NCBI RefSeq assembly: GCF_036227205.1
Contig: NZ_CP109442.1
Location: 7,192,001 to 7,256,000 of the forward strand
Length of the DNA: 64,000 nt
Source of the DNA: Amycolatopsis sp. NBC_01480
Lineage (GTDB): Bacteria; Actinomycetota; Actinomycetes; Mycobacteriales; Pseudonocardiaceae
Reading direction: 5' to 3'
Part shown: piece by piece, positions 42,760 through 53,202 of the stretch
Position numbering within the stretch: position 1 is the first letter of the stretch
Layout of the letters: the number at the start of each line of letters is the position of its first letter
The notes under the pieces: generated by a model
What the model was told of the DNA's origin: nothing
Database searches by the model: none
What the model saw: the letters and a program-made list of their open reading frames with translations, nothing else
Program-made: the position numbers and the translations under genes

Positions 42760-42792
42760 TAGTGTACGTCGGATACTATCCCATGGATACTA
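42760..42792. promoter_or_regulatory. TetR-type operator between DUF418 and TetR genes
   Basis: TAGTGTACGTCGGATACTA (42760-42778) is an imperfect 19-bp dyad (outer TAGT/ACTA arms exact), followed by another GGATACTA at 42785-42792. It is AT-rich and central in the 107-bp divergent region. Confidence 0.5.
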
Positions 42793-42847
42793 AGTCGTGC
42801 GCAATGATGGCCGGCAGAGGTCGTCGATTCACCGGAGGAAGCGGACC

Positions 42848-43615
42848 GTGACGGAGACAGGGAAGGTGCCCGCGGTGCTGGCGCGCCTGTGGCGGCTGCC
42901 GGCCGGGCCGCGGCTCGGCCGTCCCGCCGAGCTGGACGTGGACCGGGTCGTGCGCGCGGCGGTGGACCTGGCCGACCGCGACGGGCTGGACGGCGTCACG
43001 CTGCTGAAGGTCGCGCAGGAACTGGGTGTCACGAAGATGTCCCTGTACCGGCACGTCGGCTCGAAGGGCGAGCTGTTCGGGCTGATGGCGGACTTCGCCA
43101 CCGGCGCGCCCCCGGAGATCGACGCCCCGGACTGGCGCGAGGAGGCCCGCCAGTGGGCGCGCGCCCACCGCGACATCTACCGGCGACGGCCGTGGATGGT
43201 GCACCTGCCCGTTTCGGGCCCGCCCGGTGGTCCCCACGCGATCGGCTGGATGGACACCCTGCTGCGCGTGCTGCGCGGCACCGGCCTCGACTGGGCGACA
43301 AAGGTGAGCGTGCTGAACCTGCTCGGCGGCTACGTCCGCCAGTCCGCCCTGGTGACGCAGCAGTTGGCCGAGGGCCGCCGAGACTCCGGCCGCGAACAGG
43401 CCGAGATCGAACAGGACTACGGCCGGTCACTGATCCACCTGGTAGACCACAACCGCTTCCCGGACGCGGCGGAGCTCTTCGCCTCCACCCTGTTCGAAGC
43501 GCCCGGTGCCGCGGCTGGAGACACAGACCCGGGGGGCCGGGAGTTCGAATTCGGCCTGGACCTGATCCTCGACGGCCTCGCCGCAACCATCGCCAGGGTC
43601 TCCGCCGCCGGATGA
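42848..43615 (+). CDS. TetR family regulator (TetR_C_11-like)
   Basis: 255 residues from GTG 42848, with GGAGGAAG 5 bases before. The HTH is offset from the N terminus (about 30-70: DVDRVVRAAVDLADRDGLDGVTLLKVAQELGVTKMSLYRHVGSK), as in TetR_C_11 regulators such as those of macrolide or exporter genes. Divergent from the DUF418 gene; the operator at 42760-42792 is the expected site for both. Confidence 0.9.
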   Translation: MTETGKVPAVLARLWRLPAGPRLGRPAELDVDRVVRAAVDLADRDGLDGVTLLKVAQELGVTKMSLYRHVGSKGELFGLMADFATGAPPEIDAPDWREEARQWARAHRDIYRRRPWMVHLPVSGPPGGPHAIGWMDTLLRVLRGTGLDWATKVSVLNLLGGYVRQSALVTQQLAEGRRDSGREQAEIEQDYGRSLIHLVDHNRFPDAAELFASTLFEAPGAAAGDTDPGGREFEFGLDLILDGLAATIARVSAAG

Positions 43616-43618
43616 CGG

Positions 43619-43890
43619 CTGCGCGGACCGCCCGCAGCGGCCGGATCGGCCTGCGTTGGCGGAACCGCCCTCCGGCGGCGGGATCAGCCTGCGGTGCGGG
43701 ATCGGCCTGCGGCGGCGGGAGCGGGACTGGCCCGGGGTGGCTGAACCGGCCCGTGGCGGTGGGGACTGGCCTGCGGCAGCTGCGGCGGGACAGGCCTGGG
43801 GGGTGGCGGTTCGGACCGCCGTGGCGGGATCGGGCGCGTGTTGGCGGGATCGGGCGGGGGGCGGTGCGGAACTGGGCCGCGTCCCGAATG
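43619..43890. repeat. G-rich degenerate repeat tract, no gene seen
   Basis: The 400-bp gap between the TetR gene and katG is dominated by variants of GCGGGATCGGCCTGCGG, for example near 43640, 43678, 43695, 43720, 43765, 43820 and 43840, with runs such as GGGGGGTGGCGG. One strand is strongly G-biased. No start-codon/ribosome-site combination or conserved protein pattern is seen. From 43954 short CCTCAGAAC/TTCAA direct repeats lead up to the katG stop. Confidence 0.6.
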
Positions 43891-43904
43891 CCTTGCGTGT
43901 CAAC

Positions 43905-43946
43905 AAAAAAAGCCCGGGCCGGCCGGCGCAGTGCCGACCGGCCCGG
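43905..43946 (-). terminator. Rho-independent terminator of the furA-katG operon
   Basis: On the minus strand a 14-bp stem with one mismatch (43946-43933 pairing with 43927-43914, GC-rich, 5-nt loop) is followed by seven T (43911-43905). It lies about 70 bases beyond the katG stop. A textbook intrinsic terminator. Confidence 0.85.
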
Positions 43947-44015
43947 ACCGGGCCTCAGAACCTCAAAGCCTCAGAACTTCAAGAGCCTCAAGACCACCAA
44001 CCGCAGAACTCAAAC

Positions 44016-46729
<2,714 letters not shown>

Positions 46730-46865
46730 TTTCTGGAGTCAATCAAGTTCAGCGGCCGATGCGCGAGTCGTTCGGGTGACATACGGGCGTGGATTCGCGA
46801 GCTTTCGGCCGTGATGTCCGGCGAGCGGCCGGACCAGACGACTCAAGCAATGCGGCGCGGCCGGC

Positions 46866-47156
46866 TCAGTCGGAAGGCCCGCGCAGGGTCAGCATCACCC
46901 GGAGCACGTGCTCGACGGCGGCCGGGAACACCGCGGCGCGCAGCTCGCCGCGGGTGGCCAGGTTCCGGGCGGCGAAGTCCAGCATGTGGTCCGGACCCAG
47001 CCGCCGGACCAGCACCGCGGCCAGTTCCTCCAGCTCCAGGCCCGGGTGGTCCAGCCGGGTCAGGGCGAGCTCGACGATGAGTTCCTCGTCGGTCATCGTC
47101 CCCGGTTCCGAGCCGGGCGGCCCACCCGGGCCTGTTTCGCCTTGGTCCTGTTCCAC
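46866..47156 (-). CDS. Small hypothetical protein
   Basis: 96 residues from GTG 47156, or 76 residues from ATG 47096, which has GGGGA close before it. The first 20 residues are Gly/Pro-rich and probably not translated. The body DEELIVELALTRLDHPGLELEELAAVLVRRLGPDHMLDFAARNL is helical and amphipathic, with no signal peptide. Family not recognised. It is flanked by furA upstream on the same strand (136 bp gap) and by an NPP1 gene whose direction is the same. Coding is supported mainly by codon pattern and length. Confidence 0.5.
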   Translation of the reverse strand: MEQDQGETGPGGPPGSEPGTMTDEELIVELALTRLDHPGLELEELAAVLVRRLGPDHMLDFAARNLATRGELRAAVFPAAVEHVLRVMLTLRGPSD

Positions 47157-47195
47157 ACCGTCGAGCTTAGCGATTTTCCGGCGGTGGCCGGTCGG

Positions 47196-47981
47196 TCAGG
47201 CGCGCGGGTCGAACGGGATGCCGCTGGGCTTGGCCGCGGTGAGCAGGTCCTCGAACCGGCCGTCGCTGATCTTGATGGTGGCGGCGCCGAAGTCCGCGCT
47301 CATCAGCTTGTCCCGCAGCGCGGTGCTGGGCCAGCCGTCCCAGCCGACGATCGGGGGCTGGCGCCAGGTGTGGTAGTAGTTCTCCGGCGGCTCGTCGTTC
47401 CCGTTGGCCAGGCGGAAGAAGTGCGTGCCGATGCCGTCCTTGTGGTAGACGGCCTTGGGGTGCGTGCCGTCGAAGAGCACCTGCGAGCGCGGGTAGGTGA
47501 CCTGGCTGCTGTGCTGGGTGGTGCTCACGTACTCGACCTGGTTGGTCGACTGGTTGATCCAGGAGATCACGTGCTCCCAGTCGTGCCGGTGGCCGCCGAG
47601 GCCGCTGCCGTCGACGGCCTGGTCCTTCTCGAAGTAGCTGGCGTAGATCACCGCGCACCAGCCCTGGTTGCACTTCGACCGGGCGTAGGTCTGCGAGTTG
47701 TCCAGGTCGGACTGGTCGTGGCAGTTGCCGTTGACCGCGCCGGTGGTGTTCAGCCCCGGCGCGAGGGTGCCGTCCGGCCCGATGGCGGGGGTGGCGTAAC
47801 AGCCGTCGCCGTCGTAGTCGTAGGCCGGGGAGAACGAGGCCTCGTAGCCGTTCGCGTTCTGCGGCAGGTTGTGCGGCGGGTCGGCGTACGCCGCCGACAC
47901 GGGGACCAGCACCGCCAGTGCGGTGAGGCCGAGCACCGTCCCGATCCGGGAGCGCACGCGCCTGGCCGATAGCTTCGTCAT
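47196..47981 (-). CDS. Secreted NPP1/NLP-family (necrosis-inducing-like) protein
   Basis: 261 residues with a Sec signal peptide (about 1-33, cut near SAAYA). The family heptapeptide region appears as GHRHDWEHV (130-138), the Mg2+-binding site of Nep1-like proteins. Also present are AYDYDGDGCYATPAIG, NGNCHDQSDLDNSQTYARS and GWCAVIYASYFEKDQ, with four Cys in the N-terminal half. NLPs of plant-associated microbes bind glycosyl inositol phosphorylceramide and lyse plant membranes; soil actinomycete members have unknown targets. The start at 47981 has AAGGAAA 5 bases before. It is an isolated gene. Confidence 0.9.
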   Translation of the reverse strand: MTKLSARRVRSRIGTVLGLTALAVLVPVSAAYADPPHNLPQNANGYEASFSPAYDYDGDGCYATPAIGPDGTLAPGLNTTGAVNGNCHDQSDLDNSQTYARSKCNQGWCAVIYASYFEKDQAVDGSGLGGHRHDWEHVISWINQSTNQVEYVSTTQHSSQVTYPRSQVLFDGTHPKAVYHKDGIGTHFFRLANGNDEPPENYYHTWRQPPIVGWDGWPSTALRDKLMSADFGAATIKISDGRFEDLLTAAKPSGIPFDPRA

Positions 47982-48071
47982 GTCTGTTTCCTTGCCTCGA
48001 CGCCGTTTTACCTGGGTCCTTTCTCCCGGTCCGGCGGCGGTCCTGTCCAGGCCAGGCCCGCTCAGCGGGAA

Positions 48072-48105
48072 TGAAAAAACGGCCAACCCCAGTGAAACGG
48101 CCGGG
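48072..48105 (-). terminator. Possible terminator of the GNAT gene
   Basis: Minus strand: CGGCC, a 14-nt loop and GGCCG, followed by six T (GGCCGTTTTTTCATTCC). The stem is short but the T run is clear, about 20 bases after the stop. Confidence 0.45.
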
Positions 48106-48612
48106 TCAGGCCCGGTCGGCCGGCGCGAGGTCGATCCAGTAACGGCGCACCGGGCGGGCGGTTTCGAGCACCCCGCCGTTGAGCTCGATCGTCTTGGCGG
48201 AGGCCAGGTTTCCCGCCTCGCAGACCAGCAGGACCCGGCGCAGGCCCGCGGCGCGCGCGAGGCCGAGCATGCGGCCCAGCGCCCACGAGGCCAGGCCGCG
48301 GCGGCGCGCGGACGGGCGGATGCCGTAGCCGATGTGGCCGGCCCGGCGGGTGAAGTCGTCGTCGCGGTGCCGCAGCGCGATCCCGCCGAGCACCCGGCCG
48401 TCCTCGACGATCCACCGGAACGTGCAGCGCGCGCGGGCCGGGTCCGGCTCGTCGGCGAGCGACGCCACCCAGGCCGCGAATCCGGACGGCGACTCGACTT
48501 CGTCGTCGGGGTCCAGCCCGAACCCGTCCTCGTGCGTGCCGGGGCCCCACTCGTGGTGCGCCTCCAGCCAGGCCGCGTGCAGCCGGGCGGTGGGCGCGAT
48601 CAGCTCGGGCAT
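48106..48612 (-). CDS. GNAT family N-acetyltransferase
   Basis: 168 residues. Acetyl-CoA-binding motif A is YGIRPSARRRGLASWALGRML (about 96-116), with a preceding beta-bulge RRAGHIGY, and motif B near LRRVLLVCEAGNLASAKTIELNGG. The layout is that of RimJ/RimL-like or YesJ-like acetyltransferases acting on a small molecule or protein N terminus. Substrate unknown. It is 31 bp downstream of the quinone-oxidoreductase-like gene on the same strand and may be cotranscribed. Confidence 0.9.
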   Translation of the reverse strand: MPELIAPTARLHAAWLEAHHEWGPGTHEDGFGLDPDDEVESPSGFAAWVASLADEPDPARARCTFRWIVEDGRVLGGIALRHRDDDFTRRAGHIGYGIRPSARRRGLASWALGRMLGLARAAGLRRVLLVCEAGNLASAKTIELNGGVLETARPVRRYWIDLAPADRA

Positions 48613-48643
48613 GAGCCGAGGCTACCGGGGCAGGGGCGGGGTT

Positions 48644-49591
48644 TCAGTGCACCAGCACGATCTTCCCGCGCGCGTGCCGGCTTTCGCTCAGTTCGTGCGC
48701 GGCCGCGGCTTCGGTGAGCGGGAACGCCGCGGCGACCGGGATCCGCAGCCGTCCCTCGTCGGCGAGTTTCACTGCCAGCGCCAGCGCGTGCACGGCGAGG
48801 GGATCGGCGTTGCCCATGGTCTTGCCGGTTTCGTCGGACGGCGCGCCGTGCGACAGGTGCACGCCGTGGGCCGCCGCGGTGGTGTCGGCGATCGTCACGA
48901 CCCGCGCGGCGCCCGCGATGGCGACGAGGTCGGGCAGAGAACCGCCGGCGCAGTCGAACACCGCGTCCACTCCGGACGGTGCCAGCGCGTGGATTCGTTG
49001 CTGCAGACCGGTTCCATAGGTCGTCGGCACCGCGCCGAGGGAACGGAGGAACTCGTGGTTGCGTTCGCTCGCCGTGCCGATGACGGTGGCCCCGCGGGCG
49101 ACCGCGAGCTGGACGGCGACCGTGCCGACCCCGCCGGCCGCGCCCTGCACCAGCACGGTGTGCCCGGCGCCGACTCCCAGCCGGTCCAATACCCGGGTGG
49201 CCGACTCGACGGCTCCCGCGGCGCCGCCCGCTTCTGCCCAGCTCCACGCGGACGGTTTGGGGGCCCAGGCGGACAGGGCGGCGAAGTCGGCGTTGGCGCC
49301 GCGCGCGGTCATCGTGGTCCAGCCGAACACCTCGTCGCCGATGGCCACGCCGGTGACGCCTTCGCCGACCTCGTCCACGACTCCCGCGGCGTCGAACCCG
49401 GTCCGGTAGGGGAACTCCGGCGTCACCGCGTCCCGCATCGCCCCGGAGCGGATACGGACCTCGCCGGCCGAAAGCCCGGAGGCCCGTACGGCGATGCGGA
49501 TTTCACCCGGTCCGGCGTGCGGCTCCGCCACTTCGGCGACGCGTATTACTTGGGTGGCCGGACCGTAACCGGTGAATTCGATGGCTCTCAT
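48644..49591 (-). CDS. NADP-dependent quinone oxidoreductase-like MDR protein
   Basis: 315 residues, medium-chain dehydrogenase without catalytic zinc ligands. Substrate domain 1-120 (MRAIEFTGYGPATQVIRVAEV, GFDAAGVVDEVGEGV); cofactor motif VQGAAGGVGTVAVQLA (about 148-163). QOR/zeta-crystallin-like enzymes reduce quinones or enones with NADPH. Divergent from a TetR gene with 49 bp between starts, the usual arrangement for an inducible detoxification reductase. Confidence 0.9.
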   Translation of the reverse strand: MRAIEFTGYGPATQVIRVAEVAEPHAGPGEIRIAVRASGLSAGEVRIRSGAMRDAVTPEFPYRTGFDAAGVVDEVGEGVTGVAIGDEVFGWTTMTARGANADFAALSAWAPKPSAWSWAEAGGAAGAVESATRVLDRLGVGAGHTVLVQGAAGGVGTVAVQLAVARGATVIGTASERNHEFLRSLGAVPTTYGTGLQQRIHALAPSGVDAVFDCAGGSLPDLVAIAGAARVVTIADTTAAAHGVHLSHGAPSDETGKTMGNADPLAVHALALAVKLADEGRLRIPVAAAFPLTEAAAAHELSESRHARGKIVLVH

Positions 49592-49640
49592 GAATCGAAC
49601 GTAACCAGGGCACTCCGCCCGGTTGGCTAAAGTGAGAGTG

Positions 49641-50276
49641 GTGACGGCTCAAGTGGGAACGCGGCTCCGCTCGGACGCCCGCGACAACCGCGGGCGCATC
49701 CTCGCCGCTGCCCGCGCCGCCTTCGCCGCGGAGGGCTTCGCGGTGCCGATCCGCGAGATCGCCCGCCGTGCCGGGGTCGGCGTCGCGACCGTCTACCGGC
49801 ACTTCGAGACCAAGGAAGCCCTGCTGGCCCAAGCTTTCGCCGACGAGCTGACGCCGTGCTCGGCGATCGTCGAGGAGGGCCTCGCCGCGGCCGACCCGTG
49901 GCGCGGGTTCAGCCTGGTGATCGAGCGGCTGATGGAGGTCCACGCCCTCGACCGGGGCCTCGCGCGTGTGTTCACGGCGCGGTTCCCGGCCCCGGCCGAA
50001 TTCGCCGAGGACCGCAACCGGACGCTGCGCCTGCTGCTCGAACTGGTGCGGCGCGCCAAGGAAACGGGCGCCCTGCGCGCGGACTTCGTGCTGGAGGACA
50101 TCAGCCTGGCCCTGATGGCGAACGAGGGCATCCGCGCCGAGTCGCCGCAGGCCAGAGTGGCGGCTTCGCGGCGGTTCGCTGCGCTGATGATCCAGTCCTT
50201 CCAGGCGGAACCGGTGGTGGCCGCGCTTCCGCCGGCGGTGCGGTTGCCGGTTTCGCGGCGCACCAAGAGCTCGTGA
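49641..50276 (+). CDS. TetR family regulator of the reductase gene
   Basis: About 211 residues from GTG 49641; TTG 49623 is an alternative in-frame start, neither with a clear ribosome site. HTH about 18-60 (NRGRILAAARAAFAAEGFAVPIREIARRAGVGVATVYRHFETKEALL). Divergent from the reductase at 48644-49591, which it most likely represses. Its stop codon lies inside the left arm of the long hairpin at 50268. Confidence 0.88.
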   Translation: MTAQVGTRLRSDARDNRGRILAAARAAFAAEGFAVPIREIARRAGVGVATVYRHFETKEALLAQAFADELTPCSAIVEEGLAAADPWRGFSLVIERLMEVHALDRGLARVFTARFPAPAEFAEDRNRTLRLLLELVRRAKETGALRADFVLEDISLALMANEGIRAESPQARVAASRRFAALMIQSFQAEPVVAALPPAVRLPVSRRTKSS

Positions 50277-50317
50277 GTGTTCAGGACGGTTAGAACCGTC
50301 CTGAACACTCACGAGCT
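50268..50317. terminator. 24-bp perfect hairpin between convergent genes
   Basis: Arms 50268-50291 (beginning AGCTCGTGAGTGTTCAGG) and 50294-50317 are exactly complementary with only AG between, so 48 of 50 bases are in a palindrome. It contains the last three codons of the TetR gene and ends one base before the stop of the convergent IclR gene. No T tract. Presumably a bidirectional terminator; as DNA it could also extrude a cruciform. Confidence 0.8.
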
Positions 50318-51028
50318 TTACTTCAGCTGCGCCCCCAGCCGCTGGGCCGCGGCGACGACCAATCGCCCCAGCCGGTCCGGGTCCGGGGCCTCGAACAGCG
50401 AGAGCCCGATGCTGGTCTCGGCCGTGTCGCGGCCGGTCGGGACCACGGCGGAGATCCCGGTGATGCCCGGCGCTATCTCCCCGGTCGACACGGCGTAACC
50501 GCGTTCACGCGCCCGCGCCACCTCTTCGCGCTCGTCCGGGAGCGCGGGGTGGGCCGCGAGCATGGCCAGCCCGGCCGAGCCGCGGCCGATCGGGTCCAGC
50601 TGGCCGGAGCGGAAGGCGACGTGCATTCGCGCCTGGCGCGGCTCGACGATCATCAGCATCCGGACCTGGTCCGCGTTCTCGCGCACGACCAGGTGCGCCG
50701 AGGCCTCGGCCGCGTCCGTCAGCTCCTCCAGCACGGGGCGGGCGAGCGTCCGCAGGTCCTGCTCGACCGGCTCGGCCAGGCGCACCAGGCCGGTGCCCAG
50801 CGAGATTCGCTTGAACCGGTCCCGGCGGCAGAGGTGGTGCGCCTCGAGCGTGCGGACCAGCCGGTGCGCGACCGTCCGGTGCACCCCGATGCCCTCGGCG
50901 ATCTCGGTCAGCGACAGCCCCTGCGGGTGCGTGACCAGCAGCTCCAGCACCTGCAGCCCGTGGTGCAGCGTTTTGGACGTGCCCGACGCCGGAGCGTCCA
51001 AGGCCCCGCCCGGATCCGGAATGGACAC
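50318..51028 (-). CDS. IclR family transcriptional regulator
   Basis: 236 residues from GTG 51028 (AGGGAG 9 bases before). N-terminal winged HTH about 20-75 (HHGLQVLELLVTHPQGLSLTEIAEGIGVHRTVAHRLVRTL); C-terminal IclR ligand domain about 95-230 (SAHLVVRENADQVRMLMIVEP, IGRGSAGLAMLAAHPA, GEIAPGITGISAVVPTG). Divergent from the NTF2/SDR/flavoprotein/MFS operon, with a perfect operator between them, so it controls that catabolic operon. Confidence 0.93.
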   Translation of the reverse strand: MSIPDPGGALDAPASGTSKTLHHGLQVLELLVTHPQGLSLTEIAEGIGVHRTVAHRLVRTLEAHHLCRRDRFKRISLGTGLVRLAEPVEQDLRTLARPVLEELTDAAEASAHLVVRENADQVRMLMIVEPRQARMHVAFRSGQLDPIGRGSAGLAMLAAHPALPDEREEVARARERGYAVSTGEIAPGITGISAVVPTGRDTAETSIGLSLFEAPDPDRLGRLVVAAAQRLGAQLK

Positions 51029-51074
51029 ACGACTCCCTTGACTACCGCCGATGGCGCGACCTACTGTCTCCATC

Positions 51075-51099
51075 ATATTCGCACACTGCGTGCGAATAT
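51075..51099. promoter_or_regulatory. IclR operator palindrome
   Basis: ATATTCGCAC (51075-51084), a 5-bp spacer and its perfect complement at 51090-51099. It lies 38 bp upstream of the NTF2-like start and 47 bp upstream of the iclR start. The size and spacing fit an IclR dimer site, and the AT-rich arms probably overlap the promoters. Confidence 0.75.
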
Positions 51100-51136
51100 A
51101 GCACGTTCGCCGGCGACGGGACAACGGAGGTTCCGC

Positions 51137-51550
51137 ATGACAGAAGAAGTCGCAGCCGCGGACGTGCTTGCGGTGCACCAGCTCTACGGCCGCCAGAGCC
51201 ACGCGATCGACTCGGGCCGCGCGCACGAGTGGGCCGCGACCTTCACCCCGGACGGCGAGTTCGTCTCGCCCAGTTACCCGGCGCCGTCGGTCGGAACGGC
51301 GGAGCTGGTCGCGTTCGCTGAGCGGTTCCACGCCGGTTGCCTGGCTTCGGGCGAGACGCTGCGGCATGTGATCAGCACCGTCGACGTCCGCCCGGGCTCC
51401 ACAGAGGACGAGCTGTCCGCCCGCGGGTACCTGCAGATCATCGGCGGGTCCCCGTCGCGGCTGCACCGGCTGACCGTGGTCGCCGACGAACTGCGCCGCA
51501 CCGCCGACGGCTGGCGGATCCGGCGTCGCACCGTCCACCGCGACGCTTGA
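51137..51550 (+). CDS. NTF2/SnoaL-like protein
   Basis: 137 residues. A single cone-shaped NTF2 fold: VLAVHQLYGRQSHAIDSGRAHEWAATFTPDGEF at the N terminus and a C-terminal strand TADGWRIRRRTVHRD. Such proteins act as isomerases, hydratases or small subunits in steroid and polyketide pathways. D26 and H31 are in the position of typical active-site acids and bases. GGAGG precedes the ATG. It is the first gene of the IclR-controlled operon. Confidence 0.85.
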   Translation: MTEEVAAADVLAVHQLYGRQSHAIDSGRAHEWAATFTPDGEFVSPSYPAPSVGTAELVAFAERFHAGCLASGETLRHVISTVDVRPGSTEDELSARGYLQIIGGSPSRLHRLTVVADELRRTADGWRIRRRTVHRDA

Positions 51551-51587
51551 ACAGCCGCAGTACCAAAGAAAAAGGAGAACAAGAGCC

Positions 51588-52415
51588 ATGACGAGCTACG
51601 AGCCCACCGGCCCCGGGCGGGTGCTGCACCAGCCGGTGACCGCCCGCTACCCGGAGCTGCCGGGCAAGGTCGCGGTGATCACCGGCGCGGCCCGCGGGAT
51701 GGGCGCCCGGTTCGCGGCCGGACTCGCGACGCAGGGCGTCGACGTCGTCGCGGGCGATATCAACGGCGAAGCCATGACCGCCACCGCGGAAGAACTCAAC
51801 GCGGCTACCGATTCGCTGGAGGACAAGCCCGGCCGGATCGTCGCGTCCACTGTGGACGTCACGAAGCCCGGGGACCACCTCGCGCTGGCGCAACGGGCGG
51901 TCGAGGAGTTCGGCCGCATCGACTTCTGGGTCAACAACGCCGGGATCTTCCCGTTCGCGGAGGTCGCGGACATCTCCGCCGAGCAGATCCGCGCGACCCT
52001 GTCGGTGAACGTCGAGGGCGTGCTGTTCGGCGCCCAGGCGGCGGCCGCGCACCTACCGCCCGGCGGCGCGATCGTGAACATGTCCTCGGTGTCCGCCGTC
52101 CGCGTGCGCCGGGGCCGCGGCGCCTATTGCAGCTCCAAGGCCGCGGTCGCGCACCTGACCGAATCGCTCGCGGTCGAGCTGGGGGACCAGGGGATCCGCG
52201 TCAACGCGATCGCGCCCGGCTACATCGACACCGAGATGACGCGGTGGATCCAGGACGACGCCCCGGCGCTGGCGAAGGCGCTCGAAGCCGTGCCGCTGCA
52301 CCGGATCGGCTCACCGGAGGAGGTCTTCGGGGTGCTGCTGTTCCTGCTTTCGGACAGCGCGCGGTACGTCACCGGGCACAGCATCGCGGTCGACGGCGGC
52401 TCCCGGCATGTCTGA
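51588..52415 (+). CDS. Short-chain dehydrogenase (IclR operon, first)
   Basis: 275 residues with an N-terminal extension of about 25. Cofactor motif TGAARGMG (32-39), D57 for NAD, NNAG (116-119), catalytic S167, Y180, K184 (YCSSKAA). Likely oxidises a ring or side-chain hydroxyl. AAAGGAGAA precedes the ATG. It overlaps the next SDR gene by 8 bp, so the two are produced together and could be consecutive or alternative-stereochemistry enzymes. Confidence 0.92.
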   Translation: MTSYEPTGPGRVLHQPVTARYPELPGKVAVITGAARGMGARFAAGLATQGVDVVAGDINGEAMTATAEELNAATDSLEDKPGRIVASTVDVTKPGDHLALAQRAVEEFGRIDFWVNNAGIFPFAEVADISAEQIRATLSVNVEGVLFGAQAAAAHLPPGGAIVNMSSVSAVRVRRGRGAYCSSKAAVAHLTESLAVELGDQGIRVNAIAPGYIDTEMTRWIQDDAPALAKALEAVPLHRIGSPEEVFGVLLFLLSDSARYVTGHSIAVDGGSRHV

Positions 52416-53202
52416 GGCCCGCGAAGCGGTGCGTTACCCGGACGTCGTGCTGGTCACCGGCGCGGCGAACGGGATGGGCGCCGGCCACGCCCGCGCGCTC
52501 GGCGCCCGCGGGGTGCACGTGTGCGCCGCGGACGTGGCCGACGCGTCCGGGGTCGTCGGGGAGATCACCGCCGCGGGCGGCTCGGCGTCGGCGCACTCGC
52601 TCGACGTCACCGATCCCGCGCGGTGGGCGGCGCTGGTCGACGAGATCCGCGTCGACCACGGCTCGCTCGGCGGGCTGGTCAACAACGCCGGCATCTCCCG
52701 GCGGCTGGAGTTCATGGACACCACCACCGAGGTCTGGGACCGGGTGCTGGCGGTCAACCTGTCCGGCCCGTTCCACGGAATACGGGCCGCGGCGCCGCTG
52801 ATCCGCGACTCCGGCGGCGGCTCGATCGTCAACATCTCGTCGATCTCCGGGCAGATCGGCTACTTCTCGCCCGCGTACTCCTCGAGCAAGTGGGGCCTGA
52901 CCGGGTTGTCGAAATCCGCGGCCGGAAACCTGGCCAGCTGGGGCATCCGGGTCAACTCGGTGCACCCCGGCCTGGTCGGCACCGCCCTGCTGGCCACAGC
53001 GGAGGCGTTCGTCGAGTCCGCTGTGGACAGTATCCCCGCGGGCCGGATGGGCACGCCGGAGGAGATCACCGACGCGGTGCTCTTCCTGCTCTCGGACCGC
53101 TCCACCTACCTGACCGGGAGCGAGGTCACGGTCGACGGCGGCCTGGTCTCCAACGGTCTCTACCACCGCATCCTCGCGGGAGCCGGAGGTGACCTCGGAT
53201 GA
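52408..53202 (+). CDS. Short-chain dehydrogenase (IclR operon, second)
   Basis: 264 residues. TGAANGMG (17-24), D42 for NAD, NNAG (92-95), S144, Y157, K161 (YSSSKWG). The last part [19 protein letters not shown] is standard. It differs clearly from its upstream neighbour (different active-site surroundings), so it is not a recent duplicate. Its stop overlaps the flavoprotein start by 4 bp (ATGA). Confidence 0.92.
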   Translation: MSEAREAVRYPDVVLVTGAANGMGAGHARALGARGVHVCAADVADASGVVGEITAAGGSASAHSLDVTDPARWAALVDEIRVDHGSLGGLVNNAGISRRLEFMDTTTEVWDRVLAVNLSGPFHGIRAAAPLIRDSGGGSIVNISSISGQIGYFSPAYSSSKWGLTGLSKSAAGNLASWGIRVNSVHPGLVGTALLATAEAFVESAVDSIPAGRMGTPEEITDAVLFLLSDRSTYLTGSEVTVDGGLVSNGLYHRILAGAGGDLG

